From positions 1-64,000 of the forward strand of contig CAZLPU010000019.1 of the NCBI GenBank assembly GCA_964561475.1: a DNA stretch of 64,000 nucleotides, read 5' to 3'. Shown piece after piece: positions 26,359 to 35,830 of the stretch (within the stretch, counting starts at the first letter, position 1; each line of letters opens with the position of its first letter). The position numbers and the translations under genes were made by a program. The notes under the pieces were generated by a model. The model ran no database searches and was not told the origin of the DNA. It saw nothing but the letters and a program-made list of their open reading frames with translations. Source of the stretch: CAYUYV01 sp964561475. Its GTDB lineage: Bacteria > Pseudomonadota > Alphaproteobacteria > JAJFIK01.

Positions 26359-29001
26359 TTAGAAATCGGCCTGGACCCGGACGCCGATCTCCCGGGGCGC
26401 GCCGAGACGCACCCGCTCATCACCGCCGGATGAAACATATTCCTCATCAAACAGATTGGTGGCCACGAAGGCCAGGGTCACGCCCTTGTAGCGGTAGCCG
26501 GTGGTCAGATTGACCAGAACCCGGCTGTCATTGTTGAGGAAGGTGCCCGAGGCGCTGTTGGCGTTGTTGACGAAGGACTCGCCCTCATAGGTCACGCCCA
26601 CGGTGCCGAAGAGACCGTTATCCGCCTCGTAAGTCACCCGGAAAGCGCCGGACCAGTTGGGCGCAAAACCGAATTCCTGGCCATTGAACGCATTGAGCAC
26701 TTCATCGAGATCGATCGGCGCGGTCTGGTTCTGGGCCTCGATCAGGGCCTCGGCCAGAGCGGTGTCGAAGTCCTCGAACTCGGTGTCGGAATAGCCAAGC
26801 ACACCCTGGATGGAGATATTGTCCGTAGGCTGCCAGAGGGCATCGATCTCGAAACCGAAGACCCGGGAGCTGCCCACATTGAAACCGACTTCATCCTGCT
26901 GGAGGGTGGACAGGCCCACCACCACCTGCTGGTCTTCCCAATCCGTATAGAACGCATTGGCATTCACGAGCAGGCTGCGGTCGAACCAATAGGACCGCAG
27001 GGCCAGTTCATAGTTCAGGGTGAATTCGGGATCGAACTGGGAGACGAACTGGCGGGGAATGTTCAGGTCCGACCCGCCGGCCCGGTATCCCCGGCGCATG
27101 GAGAAGCTGACCGACCGGTCCTCGTCAATGTCATAGCGGATGAAACCGGACGGAAGCCAGGCATCGAAACTCTGGGTCGCGCTGGTGCTGGCCTCCGCCA
27201 GGGTGGCGTCAAAAAACCCGTTCACCAGGGCAATGGATCCCTGGACCACAGGAACCAGCAGGGGCTCGAAGCCCTCGGGCAGGGCCGGTGCGGCCGGATT
27301 GGGCAGGCCCAGGGGATCACCGCTCAGGGTGAGGCCCTCTTCCTGTTCTTCCGTGTCATAACGGATGCCGAAACCAACGGTGAGGCGGTTGGTGACATCG
27401 TATTCGCCGCGCACATAGGCGGCGAAATTCTGCACGTCCAGGGGCTCGCTGGTCAGGGCGATGAACGATCCGATGTCGGTATAATTGTTCAAAATGACAT
27501 TGACCGTCCCGTCCGTGGCCGCAGCGATGAAGGCGTCGAAAAAGGCATCCCCTTCAGGACCCGGCGGAATGGCCCCCACCGGGTTGCCCGGGAACGGCAC
27601 GCCCCGCAGAGGGGCGAGTTCCGCGACCAGGGTCGCCTCGACGCCGGGGCGGGTCGCGCCTTCCACAACACCGAGAATGCCGGTCTGGATGCCGGGAGTG
27701 AAATTGAACTCTTCCTCGCTGGAGTCCACATAGTAGAGACCGCCCAGGGCCCGGAACCGTCCGCCTGCATCATAATAGGCGGTGATTTCCTGGGTGAAGA
27801 TGGTCTGTTCCTCAAGCTGGGTGCCCGAGGGTTCGTACTGATCCACCATGGAGGGAACCGTGGGGATGTTGAAGGGGTTGTTGATCTGAACCGGCCCCTG
27901 GGGAAAACTGGAGGGATCCAGATTGGTTCCATCCGTATCCAGACGCTCGTCATTGGTGGCATCGCTGTAGGCGGTGATTGAGGTCAGGGTGATGGCATCG
28001 TTCACGTCCCAGCTCACCCGCAGGGAGTAGTTGTACTGGGTGTTTTCGTTGAAATCCGGCACGTTCACATAGGTCTGGCGCAGGCTTTCATTGCCGGGCA
28101 CCACATCGGTGAAATTGACGAAGCCGTTTTCATCCCGGGACCGGCGGTCGGACAGGGCATCGGCGACCGTGGCCTGAACATAGTTGAACGTGAACAGGGC
28201 CCGGACGGAGTCGACGGGTTCGAACAGCAGTTTCACCCGGCCCTGCCATTGATCGTAGAAGTCCGCGCCGTCTTCGCCGGTCACCGGATTGGAGACGTAC
28301 CCGTCGCTTTCCCGGCGCTCGCCGGAGACCCGGAAGGCCAGCACATCGTCGATGATCGGGCCGCCGAGGGCGAATGCGTAGGAATACTCATCCCCTTCGT
28401 CCGAATTCAGATAAATGGAGCGGGCCTTGCCGGTCCATTCATAGGTGGGGTCGACGGTCCGGATGATGATGGCCCCGGCCAGGGCGTTACGACCCTGGAC
28501 CGTGGACTGGGCGCCCCTGAGCACTTCCACCTGGGCCACATCCCAGATCGCGTTGGCACCGAACCGGGTGGTCTGGTCGCCCAGGGTCACGTCATCCACA
28601 TAGATCTGCGCGAGGGGGGCGGATCCGGCGCCCAGAAGGTTGTCAAACGGGATGCCGCGGATGGAGAAGCCGCCTTCGGAGTTGCCGAGATTGACGTTGG
28701 CGATGTAGTCGAAAGCATCCCCCAGGGAGACGATGGCGTCCTGTTCCAACTGCTCACCGGTCACGATGCCGACGGAGGTCACGGTTTCCTGGAGGGAGCG
28801 GTCCACCTTTTCGCCGGTGACGATGATCGTCTCGATGCGATTGCCCCGCTCGTCGGTGACAGCCGCTTCCGGGGCGCTGTTCTGTCCCTCTTCCTGAGCC
28901 CCGTCCTGGGCGAAAACCGCACCGGCAGGCTGCAAAAACGCCAGGGCGGCGGTGAGCGCCAATGTTGAACAGGTCGCGCGATAAACGTGTTTGATCGTCA
29001 T
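26359..29001 (-). CDS. TonB-dependent outer-membrane receptor
   Basis: 880 residues from the ATG at 29001; the long upstream frame beyond it is not coding. A signal peptide (TLALTAALAFLQPAGAVFAQ) is followed by a TonB-box-like IETIIVTGEK, a plug domain (ETVTSVGIVTGEQLE, IRGIPFDN, VEVLRGAQSTVQGRNALAG) and a 22-strand-type barrel that ends in Ala-Asp-Phe, the usual C-terminal aromatic. Such receptors import chelated metals, vitamins or sugars with TonB energy. No periplasmic or inner-membrane transport partner is next to it, so the substrate is open. It is divergent from the PI-PLC lipoprotein gene (277-base gap). Confidence 0.95.
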   Translation of the reverse strand: MTIKHVYRATCSTLALTAALAFLQPAGAVFAQDGAQEEGQNSAPEAAVTDERGNRIETIIVTGEKVDRSLQETVTSVGIVTGEQLEQDAIVSLGDAFDYIANVNLGNSEGGFSIRGIPFDNLLGAGSAPLAQIYVDDVTLGDQTTRFGANAIWDVAQVEVLRGAQSTVQGRNALAGAIIIRTVDPTYEWTGKARSIYLNSDEGDEYSYAFALGGPIIDDVLAFRVSGERRESDGYVSNPVTGEDGADFYDQWQGRVKLLFEPVDSVRALFTFNYVQATVADALSDRRSRDENGFVNFTDVVPGNESLRQTYVNVPDFNENTQYNYSLRVSWDVNDAITLTSITAYSDATNDERLDTDGTNLDPSSFPQGPVQINNPFNIPTVPSMVDQYEPSGTQLEEQTIFTQEITAYYDAGGRFRALGGLYYVDSSEEEFNFTPGIQTGILGVVEGATRPGVEATLVAELAPLRGVPFPGNPVGAIPPGPEGDAFFDAFIAAATDGTVNVILNNYTDIGSFIALTSEPLDVQNFAAYVRGEYDVTNRLTVGFGIRYDTEEQEEGLTLSGDPLGLPNPAAPALPEGFEPLLVPVVQGSIALVNGFFDATLAEASTSATQSFDAWLPSGFIRYDIDEDRSVSFSMRRGYRAGGSDLNIPRQFVSQFDPEFTLNYELALRSYWFDRSLLVNANAFYTDWEDQQVVVGLSTLQQDEVGFNVGSSRVFGFEIDALWQPTDNISIQGVLGYSDTEFEDFDTALAEALIEAQNQTAPIDLDEVLNAFNGQEFGFAPNWSGAFRVTYEADNGLFGTVGVTYEGESFVNNANSASGTFLNNDSRVLVNLTTGYRYKGVTLAFVATNLFDEEYVSSGGDERVRLGAPREIGVRVQADF

Positions 29002-29278
29002 TTCAGCCCCCAGATCGCTTGATTCCGCTGGCCCATTACGGGGCCAAGATCCCATTCCCAACTGGATTTGATACTGGAGGCCCGGATCCTTATCCCGTGA
29101 ACTTTTTGTTTCGCGCCGCAATACCCCCGTCATATTGACCCGGTAAGGGGCACCGTCGAGGTGGTTCCGTTCAACGGGCATCGGTTCTGCCGTTTGGTCG
29201 ATCACCGTGCGCAGCACCTGCGCGGGGGGCGGGCCAGGGACGCCATGAAACAGCGGCGCCATGAAAGAGGTTGAACTG

Positions 29279-30478
29279 ATGAACGCAGATGTCCGGATCC
29301 ACACCCTTCGCGCGGCGTTGTGCGGCCTGGGGCTGGTTGCCCTGGCGGGATGCGCCATGGACCGGGACAGTGCCCGTATGGCCCCGGGCGGCTCAGAGTG
29401 TCCGTCACCAACCGTGGCCGAGGGTTCCTGTACCGGTGCGCCCGCCGATGTGAAGCTCAACGACCTCCAGGCGGTGGGCTCCCACAACAGCTACAAGAGA
29501 TTTCTGCCCCCTGCGGAACAATCCGCCCTGTCGCGCAGGGCATTCCGCCTCGCCATCGGCATCGATTACGGTCATGTGTCCCTTACGGAGCAACTGGATC
29601 TGGGCATGCGCCAGATCGAGCTGGACATTGTCCACGACCCGGAAGGGGGGCGCTATGCCGATCCCCTGGCCCCGCGCCTCACCGCCGGTCAGAAAGGCTC
29701 ACGGCCCTTCGACAAAACGGGCCTGCTGGAGCCCGGTTTCAAGGTCCTCCACATTCAGGACATTGATGTCCACAGCACCTGCGCCACCTTGATCCTTTGT
29801 CTGACGGAAATCCGGGACTGGTCGACGGCCAATCCGGACCATGGCCCGATCCTCATCATGATGAACGCCAAGGACGCCCCGATCGACCTGGATGGCGCCG
29901 TGGTGCCCCTCCCCTTCAATGCTGCCGCCTTTGATGCTCTTGATGGGGAAATCCTTTCGGTGTTTGCCCGTTCCTCCATCGTCATGCCCGACGATGTGCG
30001 CGGTGATGCGCCAACCCTGCGGGATGGTGCCCTGTCGGGCGGCTGGCCGGTGCTGGCAGAGGCCCGGGGCAAGGTGCTGTTCGCCCTGGACGAGGGCCCG
30101 GCGAAAGTGGAGGCCTATCTACGGGGCCGGGCATCCCTGGAGGGACTGCCCATGTTCGTGAACTCGGTCTCCGAAGATGCGCCCCATGCGGCCTATTTCA
30201 CCATCAACAATCCCCGCCGGGACCGCAAACGGATCCTGGACGCGGTCAAGGCCGGCTTTCTTGTGCGCACCCGGGCGGATGCCAATACCCTTGAGGCCCG
30301 GGGCGGGACGACAGGGCGCCGGGACGCGGCTTTTGCGTCAGGGGCCCATTATATCTCCACGGATTATTACGAACCCAGGACCGAATGGAGCGATTACAAG
30401 GTGCGGCTTCCCGGACGGGGGCCCGTGCGCTGCAATCCGGTGAGACGGGACGAGAAGTGTGCGCCCATATCGGAATAG
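29279..30478 (+). CDS. Ca2+-dependent phosphoinositide phospholipase C-like lipoprotein
   Basis: 399 residues from the ATG at 29279 (AAGAGG upstream; an ATG at 29261 is also possible). A signal ends in a lipobox, LVALAGC (Cys25). The mature part matches the Ca2+-dependent PI-PLC family: NDLQAVGSHNSYKR with the active-site His69, QLDLGMRQIELDIVHDPEGG, KVLHIQDIDVHSTC, LIMMNAKDAP and a C-terminal ISTDYYEP. Enzymes of this family cleave phosphatidylinositol and related lipids; the natural substrate in bacteria is uncertain. Lipid-anchored in the envelope. It diverges from the TonB receptor gene. Confidence 0.85.
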   Translation: MNADVRIHTLRAALCGLGLVALAGCAMDRDSARMAPGGSECPSPTVAEGSCTGAPADVKLNDLQAVGSHNSYKRFLPPAEQSALSRRAFRLAIGIDYGHVSLTEQLDLGMRQIELDIVHDPEGGRYADPLAPRLTAGQKGSRPFDKTGLLEPGFKVLHIQDIDVHSTCATLILCLTEIRDWSTANPDHGPILIMMNAKDAPIDLDGAVVPLPFNAAAFDALDGEILSVFARSSIVMPDDVRGDAPTLRDGALSGGWPVLAEARGKVLFALDEGPAKVEAYLRGRASLEGLPMFVNSVSEDAPHAAYFTINNPRRDRKRILDAVKAGFLVRTRADANTLEARGGTTGRRDAAFASGAHYISTDYYEPRTEWSDYKVRLPGRGPVRCNPVRRDEKCAPISE

Positions 30479-30527
30479 ACCGGCACCGGAATAGACTGCT
30501 ATCGGATTAAATCGGGGCAAGCGTCAC

Positions 30528-31862
30528 TCAGGTCTGGGTCTCCTTAGGCAGAGTCAAAGCGCTCAAAATCAGCGCGGCGATGACACCGCCGCAACCCATA
30601 TAGGCCACGAAGTAGGATCCGGTCTGATCATAACTCAGGCTGAAGAGGAACGGCCCGATCGCACTGCCCAGAACCTGGAGAGACGCTGCGGTCCCGCTGA
30701 TCTCCCCCAGATACAGTGTGCCGAAACTGCGGACAAAGGCGAGGTGCACCAGAACGGCCCAGAACCCGGACCCCACACCAAACCCGCCGATCATCACCCA
30801 CTTGCCCCAGTCAGCCTCCAGGCGGGTCAGACCGAATGTACCCACCAGTAAAGCCATCAGCATAAGGATGAGAAAGGGCTTCAGGGCAACCCGGTCCGCG
30901 ATGGGCCCCAGGCTGAGGGTCAAGATCAACGCCGTCAGGGCCTGGGGCAGAAAATAGGTGTAGGCCTCGCCGGCGGGCCGACCCGCTTGTGCAAAGACCG
31001 ACACGATGTGGAAGGTCACAGCCGTGCCGAACAGGGCCCACATGGCCAGAGACAGACCGTAAATCCAGAAAACCGGGCTGCGCCGGGCCTCCCGGGCGGT
31101 GGCGCTGGGCCGCTGGGACAGGCTGCTCTGGGGGGTGCCCGGCACCGGCCCGCCATCGGGTTCCAGGCCGCACTGCTCCGGCCGGTCCCGCACGGTGACA
31201 AGGGCAAGGCCCGCGAACAAGACGCCCACCACCAGAGCCATGGTCCACAGCGCGCCCTGCCAGCCCAATGCGCCGATGGCCAGGGCCAGAACCAGGGGGG
31301 CCAGGGAAAACCCCACGGAGGTGATCGGACTGCGCAGGCTGTTCACGAGACCGCGCCGACGCTCAAACCACAGCATAAGGAGATTGCCCGAGGCATTGGG
31401 CAACACCCCCTGCCCGGAAAAGCGCACACCGAAATAACCCGCAAGGATCAGGGGAAAAGTCACACTGCCCACGGACACCCCCAGCCATCCGGCGAGGGTC
31501 TGCCCCATGATCCCGATCATGCTGATGTAGACCAGGGTGCCAGCGAGGGCGAGACTCGCGGTGATCAACATCACCCGGGCGCCGAACCGGTCGAACAGAC
31601 GCCCGGCATAGGGTAACAGCGCCGCACTGGTGGTGGTGCCGACGAGATAGGCGAAGGACAGTTCCGAGCGGGTGAGATCGAAGGCCCCGATGAAGACATC
31701 CGTGAACACCGCAATGCCCACGGTCTGGCCGGGCAGGCTCATCAGGATACCGGTGGTCGACACCCCCCAGATCACCCATCCGTAGAAAAAGGGCCAGTTG
31801 GTGACGCCGTAAGGCCAGTCCGCCGGTAAGATGGAGATCCGGCGGGGATGTTGGACGGACAT
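30528..31862 (-). CDS. major facilitator superfamily transporter
   Basis: 444 residues from the ATG at 31862; an upstream start at 31919 would add a polar tail. About 12 transmembrane helices are visible in two halves, with the loop after TM2 reading YAGRLFDRFGARV, a good match to the MFS motif G-x-x-x-D-R-x-G-R-R/K. The central cytoplasmic loop contains RDRPEQCGLEPDG, typical of the OFA/monocarboxylate-type branch. The substrate is unknown. Single gene, convergent with the PI-PLC gene. Confidence 0.88.
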   Translation of the reverse strand: MSVQHPRRISILPADWPYGVTNWPFFYGWVIWGVSTTGILMSLPGQTVGIAVFTDVFIGAFDLTRSELSFAYLVGTTTSAALLPYAGRLFDRFGARVMLITASLALAGTLVYISMIGIMGQTLAGWLGVSVGSVTFPLILAGYFGVRFSGQGVLPNASGNLLMLWFERRRGLVNSLRSPITSVGFSLAPLVLALAIGALGWQGALWTMALVVGVLFAGLALVTVRDRPEQCGLEPDGGPVPGTPQSSLSQRPSATAREARRSPVFWIYGLSLAMWALFGTAVTFHIVSVFAQAGRPAGEAYTYFLPQALTALILTLSLGPIADRVALKPFLILMLMALLVGTFGLTRLEADWGKWVMIGGFGVGSGFWAVLVHLAFVRSFGTLYLGEISGTAASLQVLGSAIGPFLFSLSYDQTGSYFVAYMGCGGVIAALILSALTLPKETQT

Positions 31863-32022
31863 GGATGTTTCCCGAGATGGAGCAGAGCCTGCATGGGCGC
31901 GATCATCGACCGCGCTCAAGTGTAGCCATGTCCCGGCGCAAAGATCCAGAAAACCCTTTCAGGACAGGGGTGTAGGTCCCCGCTCACAGGGAGAGCACCT
32001 GCCGGTAGCCACGGAACGGGCC

Positions 32023-32265
32023 CTATATGCGCACCAGGAAAGCAATCTGGAAGAGGTAATAGCACAGTGCCACGACCAGAAGGATAAGCGGGACAGCCAG
32101 AAAGGCGAGTTGGGGTGAAGGCCGGTCGCTCACCACCATGGTCATGAACCAGAACAGAAAAAAGGTGATCAGCATGAAGATCCGCCCAAGTTCGCTGGAG
32201 GCGGTCAGAGCGATGAGACCGGCAATGACCAGTGCTTTAATCAGCAGAAGGAACACATTTCTCAT
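32023..32265 (-). CDS. small hydrophobic membrane protein
   Basis: 80 residues with three predicted helices: LLLIKALVIAGLIALTA, FMLITFFLFWFMTMVV and FLAVPLILLVVALCYYLF. The start at 32265 has only a weak GGAT-type site. No family recognised. The UDG-like gene lies 61 bases upstream on the same strand and may share its transcript. Confidence 0.55.
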   Translation of the reverse strand: MRNVFLLLIKALVIAGLIALTASSELGRIFMLITFFLFWFMTMVVSDRPSPQLAFLAVPLILLVVALCYYLFQIAFLVRI

Positions 32266-32326
32266 TTTTCAATCCGTCCTGTGGCCGGGCGCCTGCTCTC
32301 GGCTATTCAACACCGGGACCCGGGTG

Positions 32327-32983
32327 TCAAAACAGTGTGGCAAGGGCTGGAGCAGATTGGGGCCGGGTCATGATCCGGTACCGGGACAGGTGGGGCAGGC
32401 CGATGAACCGGCAGGCGGTGGCATCCGGCCCCTCACCCACCGAGCCATGGCCCACGGCCGCCGTGACGTTACCCCAGCACAGGGGGATCCGTTCGACGTG
32501 CTTCACACGGATGAGTTGGGATACGGCCTTGATGGCGACACCGCCCATGGTGACAATGGTCTTCGGTCGGGCACGGATAAGCACATCCCGCCACAGATCC
32601 ATGCCGAAGCCAAGGGCTTCATTTCTGTGTTCCAGGGTTTCCCAGGAGGGGGATCGGAACGGCACGAGGTTGCCCGCCAGCACCTGCGGCGGCAGCGCGC
32701 CAAGCCGTTCGAACAGGGCGCGGACCTGGATCTGGAGAGGACTTTTACCGGCCGGATGCCTCGCCCAGGCTTCATGCACATAGGCGCTTTGCCCCTCAGC
32801 CATGGCAAAAGCACCCTGCCCTGCTTGCGCTTTCGTACCGCCTGGGTTCAATCCGATAAAGGCACAAGGCGCACCGTCAAGAACCGCCTCGGGGCTGTAG
32901 AGAAAGCGCCAGCCCAAGGCGTGGCCCTGGCGCTCATAGGCGGTCTCGATCCTGGCCGCCAGACCGGCCTTATCGGCGGACAA
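32327..32983 (-). CDS. uracil-DNA glycosylase-superfamily-like protein
   Basis: 218 residues starting at TTG (32983) with GGAG 9 bases upstream; no in-frame ATG precedes the conserved part. It contains FIGLNPGGT (43-50), which resembles motif 1 of the UDG superfamily, then GNLVPFRSPSW, TIVTMGGVAIKAVSQ and a late GLPHLSRYRI resembling the His-containing DNA-intercalation motif. These point to a divergent UDG-fold protein, perhaps a DNA base-excision enzyme. Similarity is short and I would not claim activity. Confidence 0.55.
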   Translation of the reverse strand: MSADKAGLAARIETAYERQGHALGWRFLYSPEAVLDGAPCAFIGLNPGGTKAQAGQGAFAMAEGQSAYVHEAWARHPAGKSPLQIQVRALFERLGALPPQVLAGNLVPFRSPSWETLEHRNEALGFGMDLWRDVLIRARPKTIVTMGGVAIKAVSQLIRVKHVERIPLCWGNVTAAVGHGSVGEGPDATACRFIGLPHLSRYRIMTRPQSAPALATLF

Positions 32984-33099
32984 GGCGCATCACTCCAGGG
33001 TCTCGGACTGGTCAGTCGTCTGACGATCTGCGCTTTGCTTGACCTGGGACTGGGCCTCTACCTGGGACTGGGCTTGGGACTTAAGGAGCATCCGGCGCC

Positions 33100-35631
33100 T
33101 CAGTCGCCGCCTTGGGGAATGAAGAAGAAGCTGCCGTAGTCGTGACGGGCGGCGGTGATTTCCTGGAAGGTCGGCTGCTGGGCGGAGCCCGACACGGTGG
33201 AGGTGTCATTGAACACCGCTTCCCGGACCACAGGGGCCACATCCTCGATGCTCAGAATACGCCCTTCCGCGATGCGCAGGATACGCATGAAGTTTTCCGT
33301 GAACACCGAGTGGCGTTCCGAGCCCCCATCAAGAACCGGACGGTTGCCGCCGGAGGTGAGCACCAGACGCGACCGGCGCCGGGCCCGGTCCCGGTACCAT
33401 TCCGTCAGGCGGCGGCCCTGGGCGGCACTGCGGGGCGACACCAGACGGGTGGGATCGCCCGTGCCTGCGTAACAGGAATCCACCACCAGCAGCACCTGGC
33501 TTGCATCGATCGCACCCAGAATTTCCGAAATCTGCCGGGAGTCAATCCATTCGGATTTGGCGCTCTCCCCCTGGCCCGCTTCCGCCGGTACCCAATAGGT
33601 GGTGCTCGCATCATCCTTGTCGTACATGCCGTGGCCGGCATAAAACACCAGCAGGTGGTCCCGGCGCTGGAGCCTCTCCCGATAACTGTCCAGGGCCCGG
33701 AGGATTTCCAGCTTGGTGGCATCCCGCAAGGGCGTGACCTCGAAGCCGAACTCCTCGCGCAGCATATCGCCCACGGCCTCCGCATCCCGCAAGGCCGACG
33801 GCAGGGTTTCCCACTGGGCGTAGCTGCTGTTGCCGATCACCAGGGCGTGGTAGGTGCCAAAATCGATGTTGGAGAGATCGCCTACACGGGGCCCACGGAC
33901 AACCTCGAGGACCGGTGCGGCGTCCTCGTCCCCTCCGCCCGCGGAAAGCTGACCGTTGGAGCGCCAGACCAGAACACCGCGCCGGTTTTGATTGTCGATG
34001 GCCGCGATTTCCACCACATCATCGGCGCTCACCAGACCGACCCGTTCATCAAACCGTCCGTCATCGGCGATATCGACGGGCTGATCGTTGATGGTGAGCA
34101 GAACAAGGTTATCCCGGCTGAACACCCGGCCTTTCAGGCGCACAAAGAAGGATACGGAGGTATCCGCACCGCGGAACACCCGCTTGGTGGGGCCTTCCAC
34201 ACTGAGAATGGTGATCTGGGGCGCGGACAGGGTCTCAATTTCCCGGTTAAGGTCCGCCAGTTCCTGTTCATAAGCGGCAACCCGGCCCCGCTCGGACGCA
34301 ATGGTCTGCTCCAGCTCCTCCATCTTGCGGCGCGCGTCCGCAAGGCGGCGTTCCGCTTCTGCCAGCCGGGCCCGCATGGCTTCCAGTTCTTCCCGGCTGT
34401 TTTCCAGGGCCAGGCGGTTGGCATCCCGCTCTTCCGCCGCCGTACGCAGATCGTCTTCGAGGGAAGTGATCCGGGCCTCCCGCTCCACAAGAGCGGTCTG
34501 CAAACGGGCAATTTCCCCCGCCTTCTGCTCCACACTCTGGCGGCGTTCCTCCACGGCGCGGGTCAGAGAGGCGACCCGGTCCTGAAGGGTGCGGATTTCA
34601 GCGCTGCTGCCTTGGGCACCCGCCTGGGCCGCTGATCGGGCTGCTTCCAGGGCGGCTTTGGCGGCAGCCAGCGCCACCTGGGTCTCGTTGTAGCGTTTCC
34701 GCTCCTCCGCCAACTGATCCTGGAGAGATGTGAGAGACTGACGGGCGTCGTCCCGCTCTGCCCGGAGCCGGACCAGGGCAGCGTCCCGGTCGGCAATCCG
34801 GGCCTCAAGAGCCGCGATGCGCTCACGGAGCTTTTCCGTCTCGCCGGACTGCTCCAGGGCCAGCGCCTCATCCACAATGCGGATCTGCTGGTCGTGGTTC
34901 GTTAGCCGCTGGCGCAGTCCTGCTGCCTCTTTTTCCAATGTGTCGAGACGGGTTTCCGCCTCAACCCGGCGACTTTCAGCGGTCTCCCGGGCCTTCTCCG
35001 AGGCTCTGAGCTGGTCGCGCACCGTGGAGACTTCCTTGCGCAGACGCTCGATCTCCTGTTCGAGAACGGCAATTCGCTGTTCTTCCTTGGACTGAAAAAC
35101 AAGATCACCCAGACCGGTCGCCTTGCGGTACCAGAAAAGCGCCTGTTCGGAATCCTGCTCCACACCCCGGCCCAATTCGTAAAGCCGCCCCAGACGGAGC
35201 ATCGCCGTGGTGTCGCCCTTGTCGGCCGCCCGGCGGTACCATTTCGCCGCTTCGGCATAATCCTCGAAGGTGTCTTCGTAAAGCTCGCCTACGGTGCGGA
35301 TCGCTTCCGGATCCCCTTTCTCCGCCTGGGTCTTCCAGGCCTGAAGCACCTCCCGGTAGCTCCCCGGATCGCTGGCGATGAACCGTCCGCCCCGGATGGC
35401 GCAATCCCGCTGGGACGTCTTGATCACCCGTCCGGGGATCATCCGGGTCTGACGCTGCCCGATCTGACGGACACGGGGAGGAAGCTGGCAGGTGACGATC
35501 AAATATTGATCAGCAGGCGCAGCACTCGCTGCCCCGGGTACCGAGACGACCGCCGCCGGGGTCGCCACCAGTCCCGCCAGAAAGAAAAGAGACCAAAGAA
35601 AACGGTGTTTTTTGCTTTGCCGGTTGGACAT
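33100..35631 (-). CDS. exported caspase-like protein with Sel1 repeats and coiled coil
   Basis: 843 residues from the ATG at 35631 (AGGTG upstream). Order: signal peptide (1-38); two Sel1 repeats (about 105-180, e.g. EAAKWYRRAADKGDTTAMLR); a ~300-residue coiled coil rich in Glu, Arg and Ala (190-490); a beta-sandwich-like region (ITILSVEGPTKRVF, about 495-580); a C14 caspase domain (about 610-843). The dyad is His667 in FYAGHGMY and Cys720 in VVDSCYAGTGD. Caspase-fold peptidases of bacteria (orthocaspases) usually cut after Arg or Lys. Export to the periplasm is inferred. Alone on its strand, with the autotransporter gene 198 bases upstream. Confidence 0.88.
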   Translation of the reverse strand: MSNRQSKKHRFLWSLFFLAGLVATPAAVVSVPGAASAAPADQYLIVTCQLPPRVRQIGQRQTRMIPGRVIKTSQRDCAIRGGRFIASDPGSYREVLQAWKTQAEKGDPEAIRTVGELYEDTFEDYAEAAKWYRRAADKGDTTAMLRLGRLYELGRGVEQDSEQALFWYRKATGLGDLVFQSKEEQRIAVLEQEIERLRKEVSTVRDQLRASEKARETAESRRVEAETRLDTLEKEAAGLRQRLTNHDQQIRIVDEALALEQSGETEKLRERIAALEARIADRDAALVRLRAERDDARQSLTSLQDQLAEERKRYNETQVALAAAKAALEAARSAAQAGAQGSSAEIRTLQDRVASLTRAVEERRQSVEQKAGEIARLQTALVEREARITSLEDDLRTAAEERDANRLALENSREELEAMRARLAEAERRLADARRKMEELEQTIASERGRVAAYEQELADLNREIETLSAPQITILSVEGPTKRVFRGADTSVSFFVRLKGRVFSRDNLVLLTINDQPVDIADDGRFDERVGLVSADDVVEIAAIDNQNRRGVLVWRSNGQLSAGGGDEDAAPVLEVVRGPRVGDLSNIDFGTYHALVIGNSSYAQWETLPSALRDAEAVGDMLREEFGFEVTPLRDATKLEILRALDSYRERLQRRDHLLVFYAGHGMYDKDDASTTYWVPAEAGQGESAKSEWIDSRQISEILGAIDASQVLLVVDSCYAGTGDPTRLVSPRSAAQGRRLTEWYRDRARRRSRLVLTSGGNRPVLDGGSERHSVFTENFMRILRIAEGRILSIEDVAPVVREAVFNDTSTVSGSAQQPTFQEITAARHDYGSFFFIPQGGD

Positions 35632-35781
35632 GCCGCACCTGTTTTTTTTAAGGAGGGTCAGATATCGCGTTTCCGAACGAAAAGAAGGCGCCTCGTTGTA
35701 CCACGAGCGCCTTCCCCTCATTCATACCAATCATTCACGAACCAGCCCGGGCATTCAAGAAGCAGATTGGGCTGCTGGCCC

Positions 35782-35830
35782 CAAGGTTCAAAACCCAAGG
35801 TTCAAAACCCACGGTTCAAAACCCATGGTT
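35782..35830. repeat. 14-bp tandem repeat after the autotransporter gene
   Basis: AAGGTTCAAAACCC is repeated at 35782-35795 and 35796-35809, with variants at 35810-35823 and 35824-35830. It abuts the stop codon of the autotransporter gene and is non-coding. Confidence 0.85.

Noticed and set aside
29002..29487. N-terminal extension of the TonB receptor
   Set aside because: It would precede a clear signal peptide beginning at 29001 and overlaps the divergent PI-PLC gene.
33112..34635. 507-residue plus-strand frame
   Set aside because: It is antisense to the coiled-coil caspase gene.
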